From assembly GCF_023101185.1 (NCBI RefSeq), contig NZ_CP078077.1, forward strand, positions 372,001-436,000: a DNA stretch of 64,000 bases. Direction: 5' to 3'. Below are positions 1 through 9,133 of the stretch, piece after piece. The stretch's first letter is position 1. Every line of letters starts with the position of its first letter. The notes under the pieces were generated by a model, which did not search any database, had not been told where the DNA came from, and was given only the letters and a program-made list of their open reading frames with translations. Source of the stretch: Microbacterium galbinum. GTDB lineage: Bacteria; Actinomycetota; Actinomycetes; Actinomycetales; Microbacteriaceae. Made by a program: the position numbers and the translations under genes.

Positions 1-1187
1 GGATCATCTCGCAGTACTTCGGCATCTACATCACGATCGCCCTGATCACGATCCTGATCGCCGCCCTCGCCACCCGCGGGCTCGTCACCCTCACCTTCCG
101 CCGGCTGGGACAGGTCGAGGCGACGGCCATGTCGATCGCCGCGGGTGACTTCAGCCAGAGACTCACCGATCTGGAGCCGACGACCGAGGTCGGTCGTCTC
201 AACACCGCGATCAACACGATGCTCGACCGCGTCGACCGCTCGCTCGCGCAGCGCGAGCGCACGGTGCGGCACATGCGCAGGTTCATCGGCGATGCGAGCC
301 ACGAGCTGCGCACGCCGCTGGTGAGCGTGCGCGGCTACGCCGAGCTGTACCGGATGGGTGCGATCCAGGGCGACGAGGACACCGCCCGCGCCATGGAGCG
401 CATCGAGAAGGAGGCGATCCGGATGGGTGTGCTCGTCGAGGATCTTCTCGCTCTCGCCCGTCTCGACGAGGAGCGCGAGCCGGAGATCGCCGCTCTCGAC
501 CTGCGCCCCGTGGCCCGCGACGCCGCCCTCGACCTGCGCGCGGCCGCTCCGGGACGCACCGTGACGGTCATCGACCGCACCGCCGAGACGAGCGACACCA
601 CGAGCGTGCGCATCGCCTCGGTTCCCGCACCCCCGCCGCCGCCCCGCGGGCTCTCGCGCGCGGCCCTCTCGCGTCTGCGACGGCGTCCGCGTTCGACACC
701 CACGCCGACCGAGCAGATCCCCGCGATCGACTTCTCGGAGACCCCCGACACCCCGGTCCGGACTCCCCCGATCGTGCTCGGCGAGGAGAACAAGGTGCGC
801 CAGGTCGTCACCAACCTGCTCGGCAACGCGCGCCGGTTCTCTCCCGAGGACGGTCCGATCGAGATCGTCGTCGACGCGAACCGCGTGCAGGGCACGGCGA
901 GCATCGCGATCGTCGACCACGGAGAGGGCATCCCTCCGCAGATCCGCGAGCAGATCTTCGAGCGCTTCTGGCGCGCCGACACGTCTCGCGCACGGGAGAC
1001 CGGCGGGTCGGGCCTCGGCCTCGCGATCGTCGCGTCGATCATGAAGGCGCTGCACGGCAGCGTCGCCGTCTCGGAGACCCCCGGTGGCGGCGCCACCTTC
1101 ACGGTGACCCTGCCCCTGGCACCGTCGCGCGCGACGCCCGCGCACCTGCTCGAGGACACGCAGCCGCTCGAGCCGCTCGACCTCTGA
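1..1187 (+). CDS. Sensor histidine kinase, 5'-truncated by window edge
   Basis: The reading frame is open from base 3, so the N-terminus lies upstream of the window. What is visible is the end of a transmembrane helix (ITIALITILIAALAT), a HAMP-like linker (MSIAAGDFSQRL, near base 129), the HisKA H-box IGDASHELRTPLVSVRGY around base 285-340, and a HATPase domain with N-box (NLLGNARRFS), G1 (DHGEGIP) and G2 (GGSGLGLAI). It is a membrane histidine kinase of the OmpR-partner type (MprB/TrcS-like); the cognate regulator is presumably just upstream. Odd: about 60 residues rich in Pro, Ser, Thr and Arg (roughly bases 590-770) are inserted between the dimerisation domain and the N-box. The signal sensed is unknown. 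Confidence 0.9.
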   Translation, partial: IISQYFGIYITIALITILIAALATRGLVTLTFRRLGQVEATAMSIAAGDFSQRLTDLEPTTEVGRLNTAINTMLDRVDRSLAQRERTVRHMRRFIGDASHELRTPLVSVRGYAELYRMGAIQGDEDTARAMERIEKEAIRMGVLVEDLLALARLDEEREPEIAALDLRPVARDAALDLRAAAPGRTVTVIDRTAETSDTTSVRIASVPAPPPPPRGLSRAALSRLRRRPRSTPTPTEQIPAIDFSETPDTPVRTPPIVLGEENKVRQVVTNLLGNARRFSPEDGPIEIVVDANRVQGTASIAIVDHGEGIPPQIREQIFERFWRADTSRARETGGSGLGLAIVASIMKALHGSVAVSETPGGGATFTVTLPLAPSRATPAHLLEDTQPLEPLDL

Positions 1188-1350
1188 CACGGCCGCGCCC
1201 GGCACACGCCACGTCGCGCCCGGCACTCGTCCTGCACGGACGGGCGATCGCACAGGTTCTTCCGCGACGCCGTCGAGCACGCGAATCGCGGGGACGGACG
1301 GGCGGATGCTCGGCCTAATCTCGGAACTCCCATCACGAAGGAGAATCCAG

Positions 1351-1638
1351 ATGTCCGTCTTCACCGTCGACACCGAGGCAGTCCAGGCAGCGAACAGCGC
1401 GGCCCGCGCCACCATGGAGCGCCTGCAGTCCGAATCGACCACCCTCATGGCGCAGCTCACGCAGCTGCAGTCGTCATGGGTCGGCAGCGCCTCGACCGCG
1501 TTCCAGGGATGTGCGGAGCAGTGGCGCACGGCGGCCCTGCAGGTCGAGCAGGTGCTCGACTCGATCGGCACCTCACTCGGTTCGGCCGCGATGCAGTACA
1601 GCGACGCCGACCAGTACTCCGCGAGCCTGTTCCGCTGA
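1351..1638 (+). CDS. WXG100 family (ESAT-6-like) small secreted protein
   Basis: A 95-residue protein starting MSVFTVDTEAVQAAN. It is almost entirely helical, with a central W-V-G (SSWVGSASTAF), the hallmark turn of WXG100 proteins, which form helical hairpin dimers exported by ESX/type VII systems. The ATG at 1351 is chosen because AAGGAG lies 6-11 bases upstream and because the family is about 95-100 residues; the longer frame opening at 1306 adds a non-conserved tail. No ESX secretion genes are in the window, so the exporter must be elsewhere. The C-terminal ALF-R end lacks an obvious YxxxD/E export signal (AMQYSDADQY is the nearest). A -10-like TAATCT is at 1316-1321, 30 bases upstream. 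Confidence 0.88.
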   Translation: MSVFTVDTEAVQAANSAARATMERLQSESTTLMAQLTQLQSSWVGSASTAFQGCAEQWRTAALQVEQVLDSIGTSLGSAAMQYSDADQYSASLFR

Positions 1639-1714
1639 TGCCCGTCGGCCGATGCTCGCCGGCCGACACCGACCTCCTGTGGACGGTGGTTCCTCCCCGC
1701 CGTCCACAGGAACG

Positions 1715-1748
1715 CAGAACGCCCCCGGCCGAAGCCGGGGGCGTTCTG
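1715..1748. terminator. Bidirectional intrinsic terminator between WXG100 gene and groEL
   Basis: A perfect 15-bp stem (1715-1729 with 1734-1748) with a CGAA tetraloop lies between the convergent WXG100 gene (stop 1638) and groEL (stop 1763), so it can serve both. There is no clear T-run on either side, as is common in high-GC actinobacteria. Confidence 0.8.
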
Positions 1749-1762
1749 TCATGCGCGATGGA

Positions 1763-3418
<1,656 letters not shown>

Positions 3419-3445
3419 TTAGCACTCAGAGTGAGAGAGTGCTAA
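3419..3445 (-). promoter_or_regulatory. CIRCE operator (HrcA-binding) upstream of groEL
   Basis: A perfect inverted repeat TTAGCACTC-N9-GAGTGCTAA, identical to the consensus for the HrcA heat-shock repressor. It sits just downstream of the predicted -10 box, so bound HrcA would overlap the transcription start. Confidence 0.97.
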
Positions 3446-3449
3446 CGCC

Positions 3450-3478
3450 ATTCTGGCACTCGACCCCTGCGAGTGCAA
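3450..3478 (-). promoter_or_regulatory. groEL promoter (-35 TTGCAC, -10 CAGAAT)
   Basis: Read on the minus strand, TTGCAC (3478-3473) and CAGAAT (3455-3450) are separated by exactly 17 bases and lead directly into CIRCE. This is a housekeeping sigma promoter; the start site should fall within the operator. Confidence 0.75.
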
Positions 3479-3506
3479 GCCGCGGGCGGAGGGTGCCCGA
3501 CGCGTC

Positions 3507-4079
3507 TCAGGGAGCGGGCGTCTCGGCCGAAGTCTCGGGCGCCGTGGCGGAGCGATCGAGGCCGACGACGATCGTGAGCTGCTTCGCCTCGCCGTCGTTG
3601 AGGTCGGCGTAGAAGTCGCTCTGCTCGACCGCCGCTCCCCCGATGAGATCGGCGACGCCGAGTGCGGCCGGACGATCGGCCTCGTCGACGTAATAGACCG
3701 TGGTGGTCTCGAAGTCCTGGCTGCCGCTGTCGCTCGCGTACACGGTGGCGAACCCGGCGTTGAGCAGGGTGTCTCGCATCTGCTCGTCGAGACCCTCATC
3801 GGGCGTCGCGTTGAGGATCGTCACCTCGAACGTCGTGTCGACCACACCCGTCTCGACCGGGGTCGGCTCGGCGGTCGGTACCGCTTCGGGGAAGAGGTCG
3901 ATCCGCCCCATCACGACCAGCGAGCCGAAGATGCCCACGATGATGAGCACGAGCGCCGCGACGAACGACCACAGCAGCACCACCCATCCGTTCATCCCCG
4001 GCGCTTCGGCGCGGTGCGCCCCGACGCGGCCGGATGAGCGGGGGACGTCGTCGAAACGATCACGGGTGGGCTTGGACAC
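3507..4079 (-). CDS. LytR C-terminal domain membrane protein
   Basis: A 190-residue protein with a polar N-terminus, one membrane helix at about residues 31-55 (WVVLLWSFVAALVLIIVGIFGSLVV), a Pro/Thr linker, then a LytR_C domain (TFEVTILNATPDEGLDEQMRDTLLNAGF...VYYVDEADRPAALGVADLIG...LTIVVGLD). It is anchored in the membrane with the domain outside. LytR_C domains accompany cell-wall ligases (LCP proteins), but no LCP domain is present here, and the function of stand-alone LytR_C proteins is not settled. It is downstream of, and co-directional with, the DUF3263 and DUF2332 genes (25-bp gap), suggesting one transcription unit. Confidence 0.88.
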   Translation of the reverse strand: MSKPTRDRFDDVPRSSGRVGAHRAEAPGMNGWVVLLWSFVAALVLIIVGIFGSLVVMGRIDLFPEAVPTAEPTPVETGVVDTTFEVTILNATPDEGLDEQMRDTLLNAGFATVYASDSGSQDFETTTVYYVDEADRPAALGVADLIGGAAVEQSDFYADLNDGEAKQLTIVVGLDRSATAPETSAETPAP

Positions 4080-4104
4080 CCCACGATGCTATCCGAGAGC
4101 GCGG

Positions 4105-4362
4105 TCAGCCCACGAAACCGGGCGTCCGTGCCGAACGGCGCACGACGCGCGCGTCGCGCAGACGCCGCAGCCGACGGATCAGCATCGGATCGAACTCGAG
4201 GGCGGCATCCGACTCGATCAGCCGGCCGAGGAGCTGGTAGTAGCGCGCGGCACTCATGCCCAGCTGCGCCCGGATCGCCTCCTCCTTGGCCCCGCTGTGC
4301 CGGGGCCAGACCGTCTCCAGCGCGAGGATCGCGCGGTCGCGCTCCGTGAGGTCACCGATCAT
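4105..4362 (-). CDS. DUF3263 domain protein
   Basis: An 85-residue protein, MIGDLTERDRAILALETVWPRHSGAKEEAIRA..., matching the actinobacterial DUF3263 family (small helix-turn-helix-like protein with the conserved pattern LTERDRAILA.E..W...G.KE.AIR...G.S..RYYQ.L). It is probably DNA-binding given the helical pattern and basic C-terminus (RRLRRLRDARVVRRSAR), but this is inference. It usually sits next to a LytR_C gene, as it does here. It is separated by 9 bp from the end of the upstream DUF2332 gene. Confidence 0.88.
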   Translation of the reverse strand: MIGDLTERDRAILALETVWPRHSGAKEEAIRAQLGMSAARYYQLLGRLIESDAALEFDPMLIRRLRRLRDARVVRRSARTPGFVG

Positions 4363-4371
4363 GTGCCCAGG

Positions 4372-5364
4372 TTAGGACGGGTGCGGCCGCTCGGCCGCGC
4401 GCCACTCCCACCACGCGCCGAGCGGGTCGGCCGCCGCACGCACCCGCCCGTCGAGTGCGACCGCGAATCCGGGCCACTCCTCCACGTCGATCGGCGGCTC
4501 CCAGACGTCCAGCAGCCCGGGCGGGTCGATCGTGACCCACCGCGCCGGGAGCTCACGGATGCGGGCGACCAGAGCCGACCGGGCGGCGCGCGGGATGTGC
4601 ACGAGCACGCCGGGGGTGGTGATCACGAGCGTCGCCCCGACCGGCGCCCGGGTGACGAGAGCATCGAGGCGTTCGAGCGCGTCGCCGGCTACGAGCATCG
4701 GCGGATCGGATGCCGCGATGTCGAGCGCCGCCGCGATCCGCTGCTCGCGGCCGGTCTCCCCCGGCCACACGAGCCCCTGCAACCACCGACGATCGTCGGT
4801 ATCGCGGGCATCGAGCGGTGCGAGATCGATCCCGGCGCGCCACACGATCTCGGGGAGCCGCAGCTCCGGAAGCTCCCCGTCGACCCGACTGGCGAGCACG
4901 ACCGGGGAGACCCCGTCGAGCGGATCGAGCGCCACCCGCAGCTCGCCATCGGAGCCGGTGAAGCGGTACGAGTAACGATCCGGGTAGAGGCAGAGGCCCG
5001 CGGATGCCCCGATCTCCAGCAGCGCGATCGGTCCGTCGATCTCCGACAGCACCGGGAGGAGCGCCGCGAGCCGGAGCGGCTCGTTGGTCTGCAGCGAGCG
5101 CGCGGAGCACTCGGCGACGACGGCATCCGCGTTCCGGAGCACGAAGTCCCGCCACACCGAATATCCCTCGAGCGCTGCTCCGAGAAGCCGGGTCACCGCG
5201 AAGACCAGCGGCGGCTGACGCCGGTTCTCGGGGATGCGCGCGAGCACGTCCTGCACCGGGCCGTCGCCGGCGACGCCCGCCGCCCACTCCGCGTACAGCG
5301 CGCTGCGACCGGGCGCCTCCTTCTCGGCGAAGCGCGCGTAGCGCTCGCGAACAGCATCCGTCAT
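4372..5364 (-). CDS. DUF2332 domain protein (SAM-methyltransferase-like fold)
   Basis: A 330-residue protein beginning MTDAVRERYARFAEKEAPGRSALYAEWAAGVA. The pattern SALYAEWA.GVA.D..v...l...P...RQPPLVFA and the central LLEIGASAGLCLYPDRY segment are typical of DUF2332. The LEIGASAGLCL stretch resembles the glycine-rich SAM-binding loop of methyltransferases, but the activity is unknown. It is divergent from msrB and is first in a probable three-gene unit with the DUF3263 and LytR_C genes. Confidence 0.88.
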   Translation of the reverse strand: MTDAVRERYARFAEKEAPGRSALYAEWAAGVAGDGPVQDVLARIPENRRQPPLVFAVTRLLGAALEGYSVWRDFVLRNADAVVAECSARSLQTNEPLRLAALLPVLSEIDGPIALLEIGASAGLCLYPDRYSYRFTGSDGELRVALDPLDGVSPVVLASRVDGELPELRLPEIVWRAGIDLAPLDARDTDDRRWLQGLVWPGETGREQRIAAALDIAASDPPMLVAGDALERLDALVTRAPVGATLVITTPGVLVHIPRAARSALVARIRELPARWVTIDPPGLLDVWEPPIDVEEWPGFAVALDGRVRAAADPLGAWWEWRAAERPHPS

Positions 5365-5435
5365 CCCTCCATTGTGGATGCACGCAGCCCGGCGCCCCGT
5401 GACAGGGGAGAATGGAGAGGACCCCAGGAGGACTC

Positions 5436-5846
5436 ATGTCGTACAGCGTGGAAAAGACCGAAGACGAGTGGCGCAAGGAGCTCGGCGACGACCAGTACGC
5501 CGTGCTGCGCCAGGCGGCGACCGAGCGCGCCTGGACCGGCGAGCTGCTCGACGAGGGACGCGCCGGCCTCTACACCTGCGGCGCATGCGGCGCCGAGCTC
5601 TTCCAGAGCGGCACGAAGTTCGACTCCGGCTGCGGCTGGCCGAGCTTCTACGAGTCGATCCGCCCCGAGGCCGTCGAGCTGATCGAGGACACCTCGCTCG
5701 GCATGGTCCGCACCGAAGTGCGGTGCGCGACGTGCGGGTCGCACCTGGGCCATGTCTTCCCCGACGGCTTCGGCACCCCGACCGGCGACCGCTACTGCAT
5801 GAACTCGCTGGCGATGAACTTCACTCCCGAGGCCCCCGAGGCGTGA
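5436..5846 (+). CDS. msrB: Peptide-methionine (R)-S-oxide reductase MsrB
   Basis: A 136-residue protein reducing methionine-R-sulfoxide in oxidised proteins. It has two zinc-binding CxxC pairs (TCGACGAELF and RCATCGSHLGH), the substrate motif SGCGWPSFYE, and the catalytic cysteine in RYCMNSLAM near the C-terminus. The start at 5436 (MSYSVEKTEDEW) is fixed by AGGAGG at 5426-5431; the in-frame ATG at 5412 has no such site. It overlaps the next gene by 4 bases (GTGA), so the two are translationally coupled; thioredoxin is the usual electron donor. Confidence 0.97.
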   Translation: MSYSVEKTEDEWRKELGDDQYAVLRQAATERAWTGELLDEGRAGLYTCGACGAELFQSGTKFDSGCGWPSFYESIRPEAVELIEDTSLGMVRTEVRCATCGSHLGHVFPDGFGTPTGDRYCMNSLAMNFTPEAPEA

Positions 5847-6424
5847 GCGCGCTCGACGCCGTCCGCTCGCGGCAGTCCTGGTCGAAGGTCACCGAGGAGG
5901 CGCCGTCCCGCGAGGAGCTCCTTCCGCTGATCGCCGCCGCCGGGCGCGTGGCCGACCATTCGTCGCTGCGGCCGTGGCGACTGATCGAGCTGCGCGGTGA
6001 CGACCGGCTCGCCCTGGGCGCCGCGATCGCGAAGGCCGAGGGCGAGAAGAAGCCGTCGACCAAGCCGCTGCGCGCGTCGCTGCTGATCGCGGTGGTCGGC
6101 AGCTATCGCACGAACCACAAGGTGCCGGTGTGGGAGCAGGAGGCGGTCGCCTCCGGTGTCGCGCACACGCTGAGCCTGCTGCTCGACGAAGCCGGGTGGG
6201 GCGTGTTCTGGCGCACCGGCGGATACACGCGGTCGAAGGCGGTCGCGCGAGCGCACGGACTGGCGAAGAACGAGGTGCTGCTGGGGTGGCTCTACGTCGG
6301 CGGCAAGCCGGCGAAGTCCCCGGGGCGGCGCACGCCCGTCGACGCCGACGCGCTGCTCACGCGGATGCCGCCGGACGGGGCGACGAAGGGCGAGAAGTCC
6401 GAGAAGAAGAAGAAGAACAAGTAG
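5843..6424 (+). CDS. Nitroreductase family protein (FMN-dependent oxidoreductase)
   Basis: A 193-residue protein with GTG start overlapping the msrB stop. N-terminal VRSRQSWSKVTEEAPSREELLPLIAAAGRVADHSSLRPWRL matches the nitroreductase signature (R.S...F....P....L..LL.AA..aP....RPW). Later GVAHTLSLLLDEAGWGVFWRTGGYT is the flavin-binding helix region, and the C-terminus is a lysine-rich tail (EKSEKKKKNK). It would bind FMN and use NAD(P)H; the substrate cannot be told from sequence. Coupling with msrB suggests a role in redox defence (inference). It is convergent with the transporter gene, whose stop abuts at 6425. Confidence 0.88.
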   Translation: MSALDAVRSRQSWSKVTEEAPSREELLPLIAAAGRVADHSSLRPWRLIELRGDDRLALGAAIAKAEGEKKPSTKPLRASLLIAVVGSYRTNHKVPVWEQEAVASGVAHTLSLLLDEAGWGVFWRTGGYTRSKAVARAHGLAKNEVLLGWLYVGGKPAKSPGRRTPVDADALLTRMPPDGATKGEKSEKKKKNK

Positions 6425-7372
6425 TCAGCGCCGTCGGCGCACGACCGCCACGAGCACGGATGCCGCGGCGATCACCACCATCGTGACGATCTGCCAGGTC
6501 GCGGGCCCCGCCTCGGTGGGCCAGATCAGGTCGATCGCGACCGCGGCGACGAGCTGCCCCAGCACCGATCCCAGTCCGAGCAGCAGCACGCCGGTGTGCG
6601 CGACGAGGAACGCCCCGAGGAAGATGTAGACGACGCCGAGGAAACCGCCCGTGTACAGCCACGGTTCGGCGGGCAGTCCGTGCGGGGCACCCTGCGAGAC
6701 GACGCTGATCGCGGCGGCGACGGCGAGCACGACCGTGCCGGCGATGAAGCTCGTCATGGTCGCCACCATGGGCGACGACACCCGCTGCGCCAGGCGTCCG
6801 TTCACGGCCTGCTGCCACGCGATGCCCACGCCGGCGGCGAACGGGAGCACGAGCATCCACAGCGGGGCGGTGCGCAGCACGTCTCCACCCAGCGAGACGC
6901 CGACGGCCACCAGCGCGAGCGCGGCACCGGCGACACGACCCATCGTCACGGCCACCACGCCCGCGGGTCCGAAACCGATCCGGTCGAGCACGAGTCCGTG
7001 CAGGGTCTGCCCCGCGACCACTCCCACGGTGAACAGCGAGACCCCGAGCACGGCGGCGGTGAGCCCCTGCGTCGAGACGGTGAGCGCGCCGCAGGCGCCG
7101 CCGAGGAGCATCCACGGCGGGATGGTCCTGGCTCGTACTCCGCGGACGAGCCGGACCATACCGGCGCGGCCGGACGGGAGGGAGGCGACGATGACGGCGA
7201 GGACGGCCGTACCGACGGCGAAGGAGACGAGACCGGCGACGATCCCATCGCCCAGACGGATGCCGAGGACGCCGTTGATGCGCGCCTGGATCGCGGTCAT
7301 GACGCCGATCGTCACGGCGCCGCCGATCGCGAGCGGCGCGGGGAGCGATCGGGTCGGAGTCACTCGTTTCAC
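6425..7372 (-). CDS. DMT superfamily transporter, YdcZ (DUF606) type
   Basis: A 315-residue integral membrane protein of about ten helices in two homologous halves. Each half begins with a helix carrying a Q.R.NG-type motif (GVMTAIQARINGVLG and GIAWQQAVNGRLAQ), typical of the DUF606/YdcZ branch of the drug/metabolite transporter superfamily. The substrate is unknown. The GTG at 7372 is chosen because GGGAGGGGG lies about 8-14 bases upstream; a second GTG three codons later is possible. Confidence 0.85.
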   Translation of the reverse strand: MKRVTPTRSLPAPLAIGGAVTIGVMTAIQARINGVLGIRLGDGIVAGLVSFAVGTAVLAVIVASLPSGRAGMVRLVRGVRARTIPPWMLLGGACGALTVSTQGLTAAVLGVSLFTVGVVAGQTLHGLVLDRIGFGPAGVVAVTMGRVAGAALALVAVGVSLGGDVLRTAPLWMLVLPFAAGVGIAWQQAVNGRLAQRVSSPMVATMTSFIAGTVVLAVAAAISVVSQGAPHGLPAEPWLYTGGFLGVVYIFLGAFLVAHTGVLLLGLGSVLGQLVAAVAIDLIWPTEAGPATWQIVTMVVIAAASVLVAVVRRRR

Positions 7373-7420
7373 GGTACCGGATCCCCCTCCCGCGCCCTGA
7401 CGGATGTCGGTGGCCCGGGC

Positions 7421-7426
7421 TAGCCT
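7421..7426 (+). promoter_or_regulatory. -10 box TAGCCT, probable leaderless start for SRAP gene
   Basis: TAGCCT fits the actinobacterial -10 pattern TANNNT and ends 6 bases before the ATG at 7433; CTGACG (7397-7402) is a possible -35 with 18-base spacing. There is no ribosome-binding site, so transcription probably begins at the start codon. Confidence 0.55.
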
Positions 7427-7432
7427 GTGGGC

Positions 7433-8086
7433 ATGTGCGCGAGCTATGGACTGGATCCCCGATTCACCGACGCCGAGCTGCTGGCCGAGGCCGACGCCGA
7501 CGTGCTCGACGGCCTGCGCCAGTGGGCGCAGCAGAACGCGGGTGAGACCCTGCGCCCGACCGGCAAGAACCTCCGCAACCTCAATCCCGTGGTCGTCGAC
7601 GCCGACGGTCAGACCACGCTCGAGCCCGCGTGGTGGGGGTTCCTCGTGAACGGCGAACCCGCGAAGTTCCCCTCGATCAACACCCGCTCCGAGCGCCTGC
7701 AGGAGCGCCCCGGCTCGCTCAAGACCCGCGCGCTGGTGCCGGCGACCGGCTGGTTCGAGATGAAGAAGCCCGAGCGCGTGTGGCACGAGTTCGGCATGGG
7801 CGAGGGCACCCTGTTCGGTATGGCGGCCGTCACGCAGCGCGGCCGCACCGCCGATGGCGAATGGTTCACCTGCTACTCGATCGTGATGCGCCCCGCGCCC
7901 GCCCATCTCGCCGACGTGCACGACCGCATGCCGGTCCTCATCCCGACCGCGTTCGCCCACGAGTGGCTCACCGCGCAGGGCGATCGCGAGCTCATCGACG
8001 AGGCGCTGCTGGCGGCGGCATCCCTCGACGATCGCGTCGCCGTCGCCGCGCGATCCGACGACAAGGGAACGGATCGGCTGTTCTGA
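7433..8086 (+). CDS. SRAP domain protein (YedK/HMCES-type abasic-site DNA crosslinking)
   Basis: A 217-residue protein starting MCASYGLDPRF. In SRAP proteins the cysteine immediately after the removed initiator Met forms a thiazolidine bond with abasic sites in single-stranded DNA; Cys2 is present, which also fixes the start at 7433. Other conserved parts are NLRNLNPVV, WWGFLVNGEPAKFPSINTRSERL, the glutamate-containing ATGWFEMK, and the histidine motif DVHDRMPVLI. It protects abasic sites at replication forks. It is probably transcribed leaderlessly (TAGCCT at 7421) together with the next gene 2 bp downstream. Confidence 0.95.
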   Translation: MCASYGLDPRFTDAELLAEADADVLDGLRQWAQQNAGETLRPTGKNLRNLNPVVVDADGQTTLEPAWWGFLVNGEPAKFPSINTRSERLQERPGSLKTRALVPATGWFEMKKPERVWHEFGMGEGTLFGMAAVTQRGRTADGEWFTCYSIVMRPAPAHLADVHDRMPVLIPTAFAHEWLTAQGDRELIDEALLAAASLDDRVAVAARSDDKGTDRLF

Positions 8087-8088
8087 CG

Positions 8089-8505
8089 ATGGATGCCGAT
8101 GCCCTCACCACCACGGCGGCCGAACGCGCCGAAGAGCTCGCCGGCGCCGAGCTGACCAACCCGTTCGGCCCCGAGTGGGACGTCTACAAGGTGCGCGGAC
8201 GCGTCTTCCTGCTCCTGCCCCTCGACGGCACGGGTCGGGTGACCGTCAAGTCGCATCCCGACGACGCGGTCGCCCTGCGCGAGACGTTCGCCGACATCCT
8301 GCCGGGGTACCACATGAACAAGAAGCACTGGATCTCGCTGCGCCCGGGCCCGTCGCTCGAGCCGGGACTCGTGACCGAGCTGGTCACCGAGTCGTACCTG
8401 CTGGTCGTCGAGAAACTGCCCCGAGCGCAGCGGCCCGTGGATCCCGAGCTGTTCGCGAGACCCGCCCCCGAGATCCCGCCGGTTCCAGATCCAGCCGGGT
8501 CCTAG
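8089..8505 (+). CDS. MmcQ/YjbR family DNA-binding-like protein
   Basis: A 138-residue protein beginning MDADALTTTAAERAEELAGAELTNPFGPEWDVYKVRGRVFLLLPL and containing TVKSHPDDAVALRETFADILPGYHMNKKHWISLRPG and ELVTESYLLVVEKLP. This fits the MmcQ/YjbR fold (WxVxKVxGKxFxxL...KxxPxxAxxLR.....I.PGYHMNKxHWxxV). The biochemical role of the family is unclear. It begins 2 bp after the SRAP stop, so the two are co-transcribed. Its stop codon lies in a 17-bp tandem repeat shared with the stop of the convergent regulator gene. Confidence 0.88.
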   Translation: MDADALTTTAAERAEELAGAELTNPFGPEWDVYKVRGRVFLLLPLDGTGRVTVKSHPDDAVALRETFADILPGYHMNKKHWISLRPGPSLEPGLVTELVTESYLLVVEKLPRAQRPVDPELFARPAPEIPPVPDPAGS

Positions 8506-8527
8506 ATCCAGCCGGGTCCTAGATCCA
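8487..8527. repeat. 17-bp tandem repeat spanning two convergent stop codons
   Basis: The unit agatccagccgggtcct occurs at 8487-8503 and 8504-8520, followed by a 7-base partial copy. The stop of the MmcQ gene (8503-8505) and the stop of the convergent LuxR regulator (8519-8521) fall on equivalent unit borders, because each junction reads CCTAGA. It looks like a recent local duplication at the gene ends. Confidence 0.9.
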
Positions 8528-9133
8528 CCCCTTGTCGCGGGCGATGCGGGCCGCCTGCGCACGGTTCTCGGTCGCCGTCTTGCCGATGGCCGACGACAGG
8601 TGGTTGCGCACCGTCCCGGCCGACAGGAACACCTCGGCGGCGATCTGCGCGATCGCGCGCCCGTCCGCCGACAGCCGCAACACCTGCTGCTCGCGCTCGC
8701 TCAGCGGGTTGGCGCCCTCGAACAGCGAGGCCTCGGCGAGCGCGGGATCCACGACGCGGAGCCCCTGATGCACCCGCCGGACCGCGTGCGCGAGTTGCGC
8801 GGCCGGAGTGTCCTTGGCGATGAAGCCGCTCGCCCCCGCATCCAGAGCCCGGCGCAGATACCCGGGACGCGCGAAGGTCGTCACGATCAGCACACGCGTC
8901 GACGGGCTCACCTCGCGCACGGCGCGCGTCGCGGCCACCCCGTCGACACCGGGCATCTGGATGTCCATCAGGCACACGTCGGGCCGCGCCTGCGCCGCTC
9001 GGTCCGCCGCTTCGGCACCGTCGGCGGCTTCCGCGACGACCGTCAGATCGTCCTCGAGCTCGAGGAGGGCGCCCATCGCGCCCCGCACGAGGGCCTGATC
9101 GTCGACGAGCAGCAGCCGGATCGGATCGGTCAC
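8519..9133 (-). CDS. LuxR/NarL-family response regulator
   Basis: A 204-residue protein with a receiver domain (IRLLLVDDQALVRGAM; phospho-acceptor Asp57 in DVCLMDIQMPG; Thr in VLIVTTF; Lys in GFIAKD) and a C-terminal LuxR helix-turn-helix (NPLSEREQQVLRLSADGRAIAQIAAEVFLSAGTVRNHLSSAIGKT). GTG start at 9133 overlaps the kinase stop by 4 bases. It is last in the operon ABC ATPase-permease-kinase-regulator, so it very likely activates that operon; a 7-11-7 inverted repeat at 11979-12003 is a candidate target. Confidence 0.95.
   Translation of the reverse strand: MTDPIRLLLVDDQALVRGAMGALLELEDDLTVVAEAADGAEAADRAAQARPDVCLMDIQMPGVDGVAATRAVREVSPSTRVLIVTTFARPGYLRRALDAGASGFIAKDTPAAQLAHAVRRVHQGLRVVDPALAEASLFEGANPLSEREQQVLRLSADGRAIAQIAAEVFLSAGTVRNHLSSAIGKTATENRAQAARIARDKGWI

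Noticed and set aside
1194..1234. Two copies of cgcgcccggcac 25 bp apart after the first kinase gene
   Set aside because: Short and GC-rich; no palindrome, phase or gene-start relation that would support a regulatory site.
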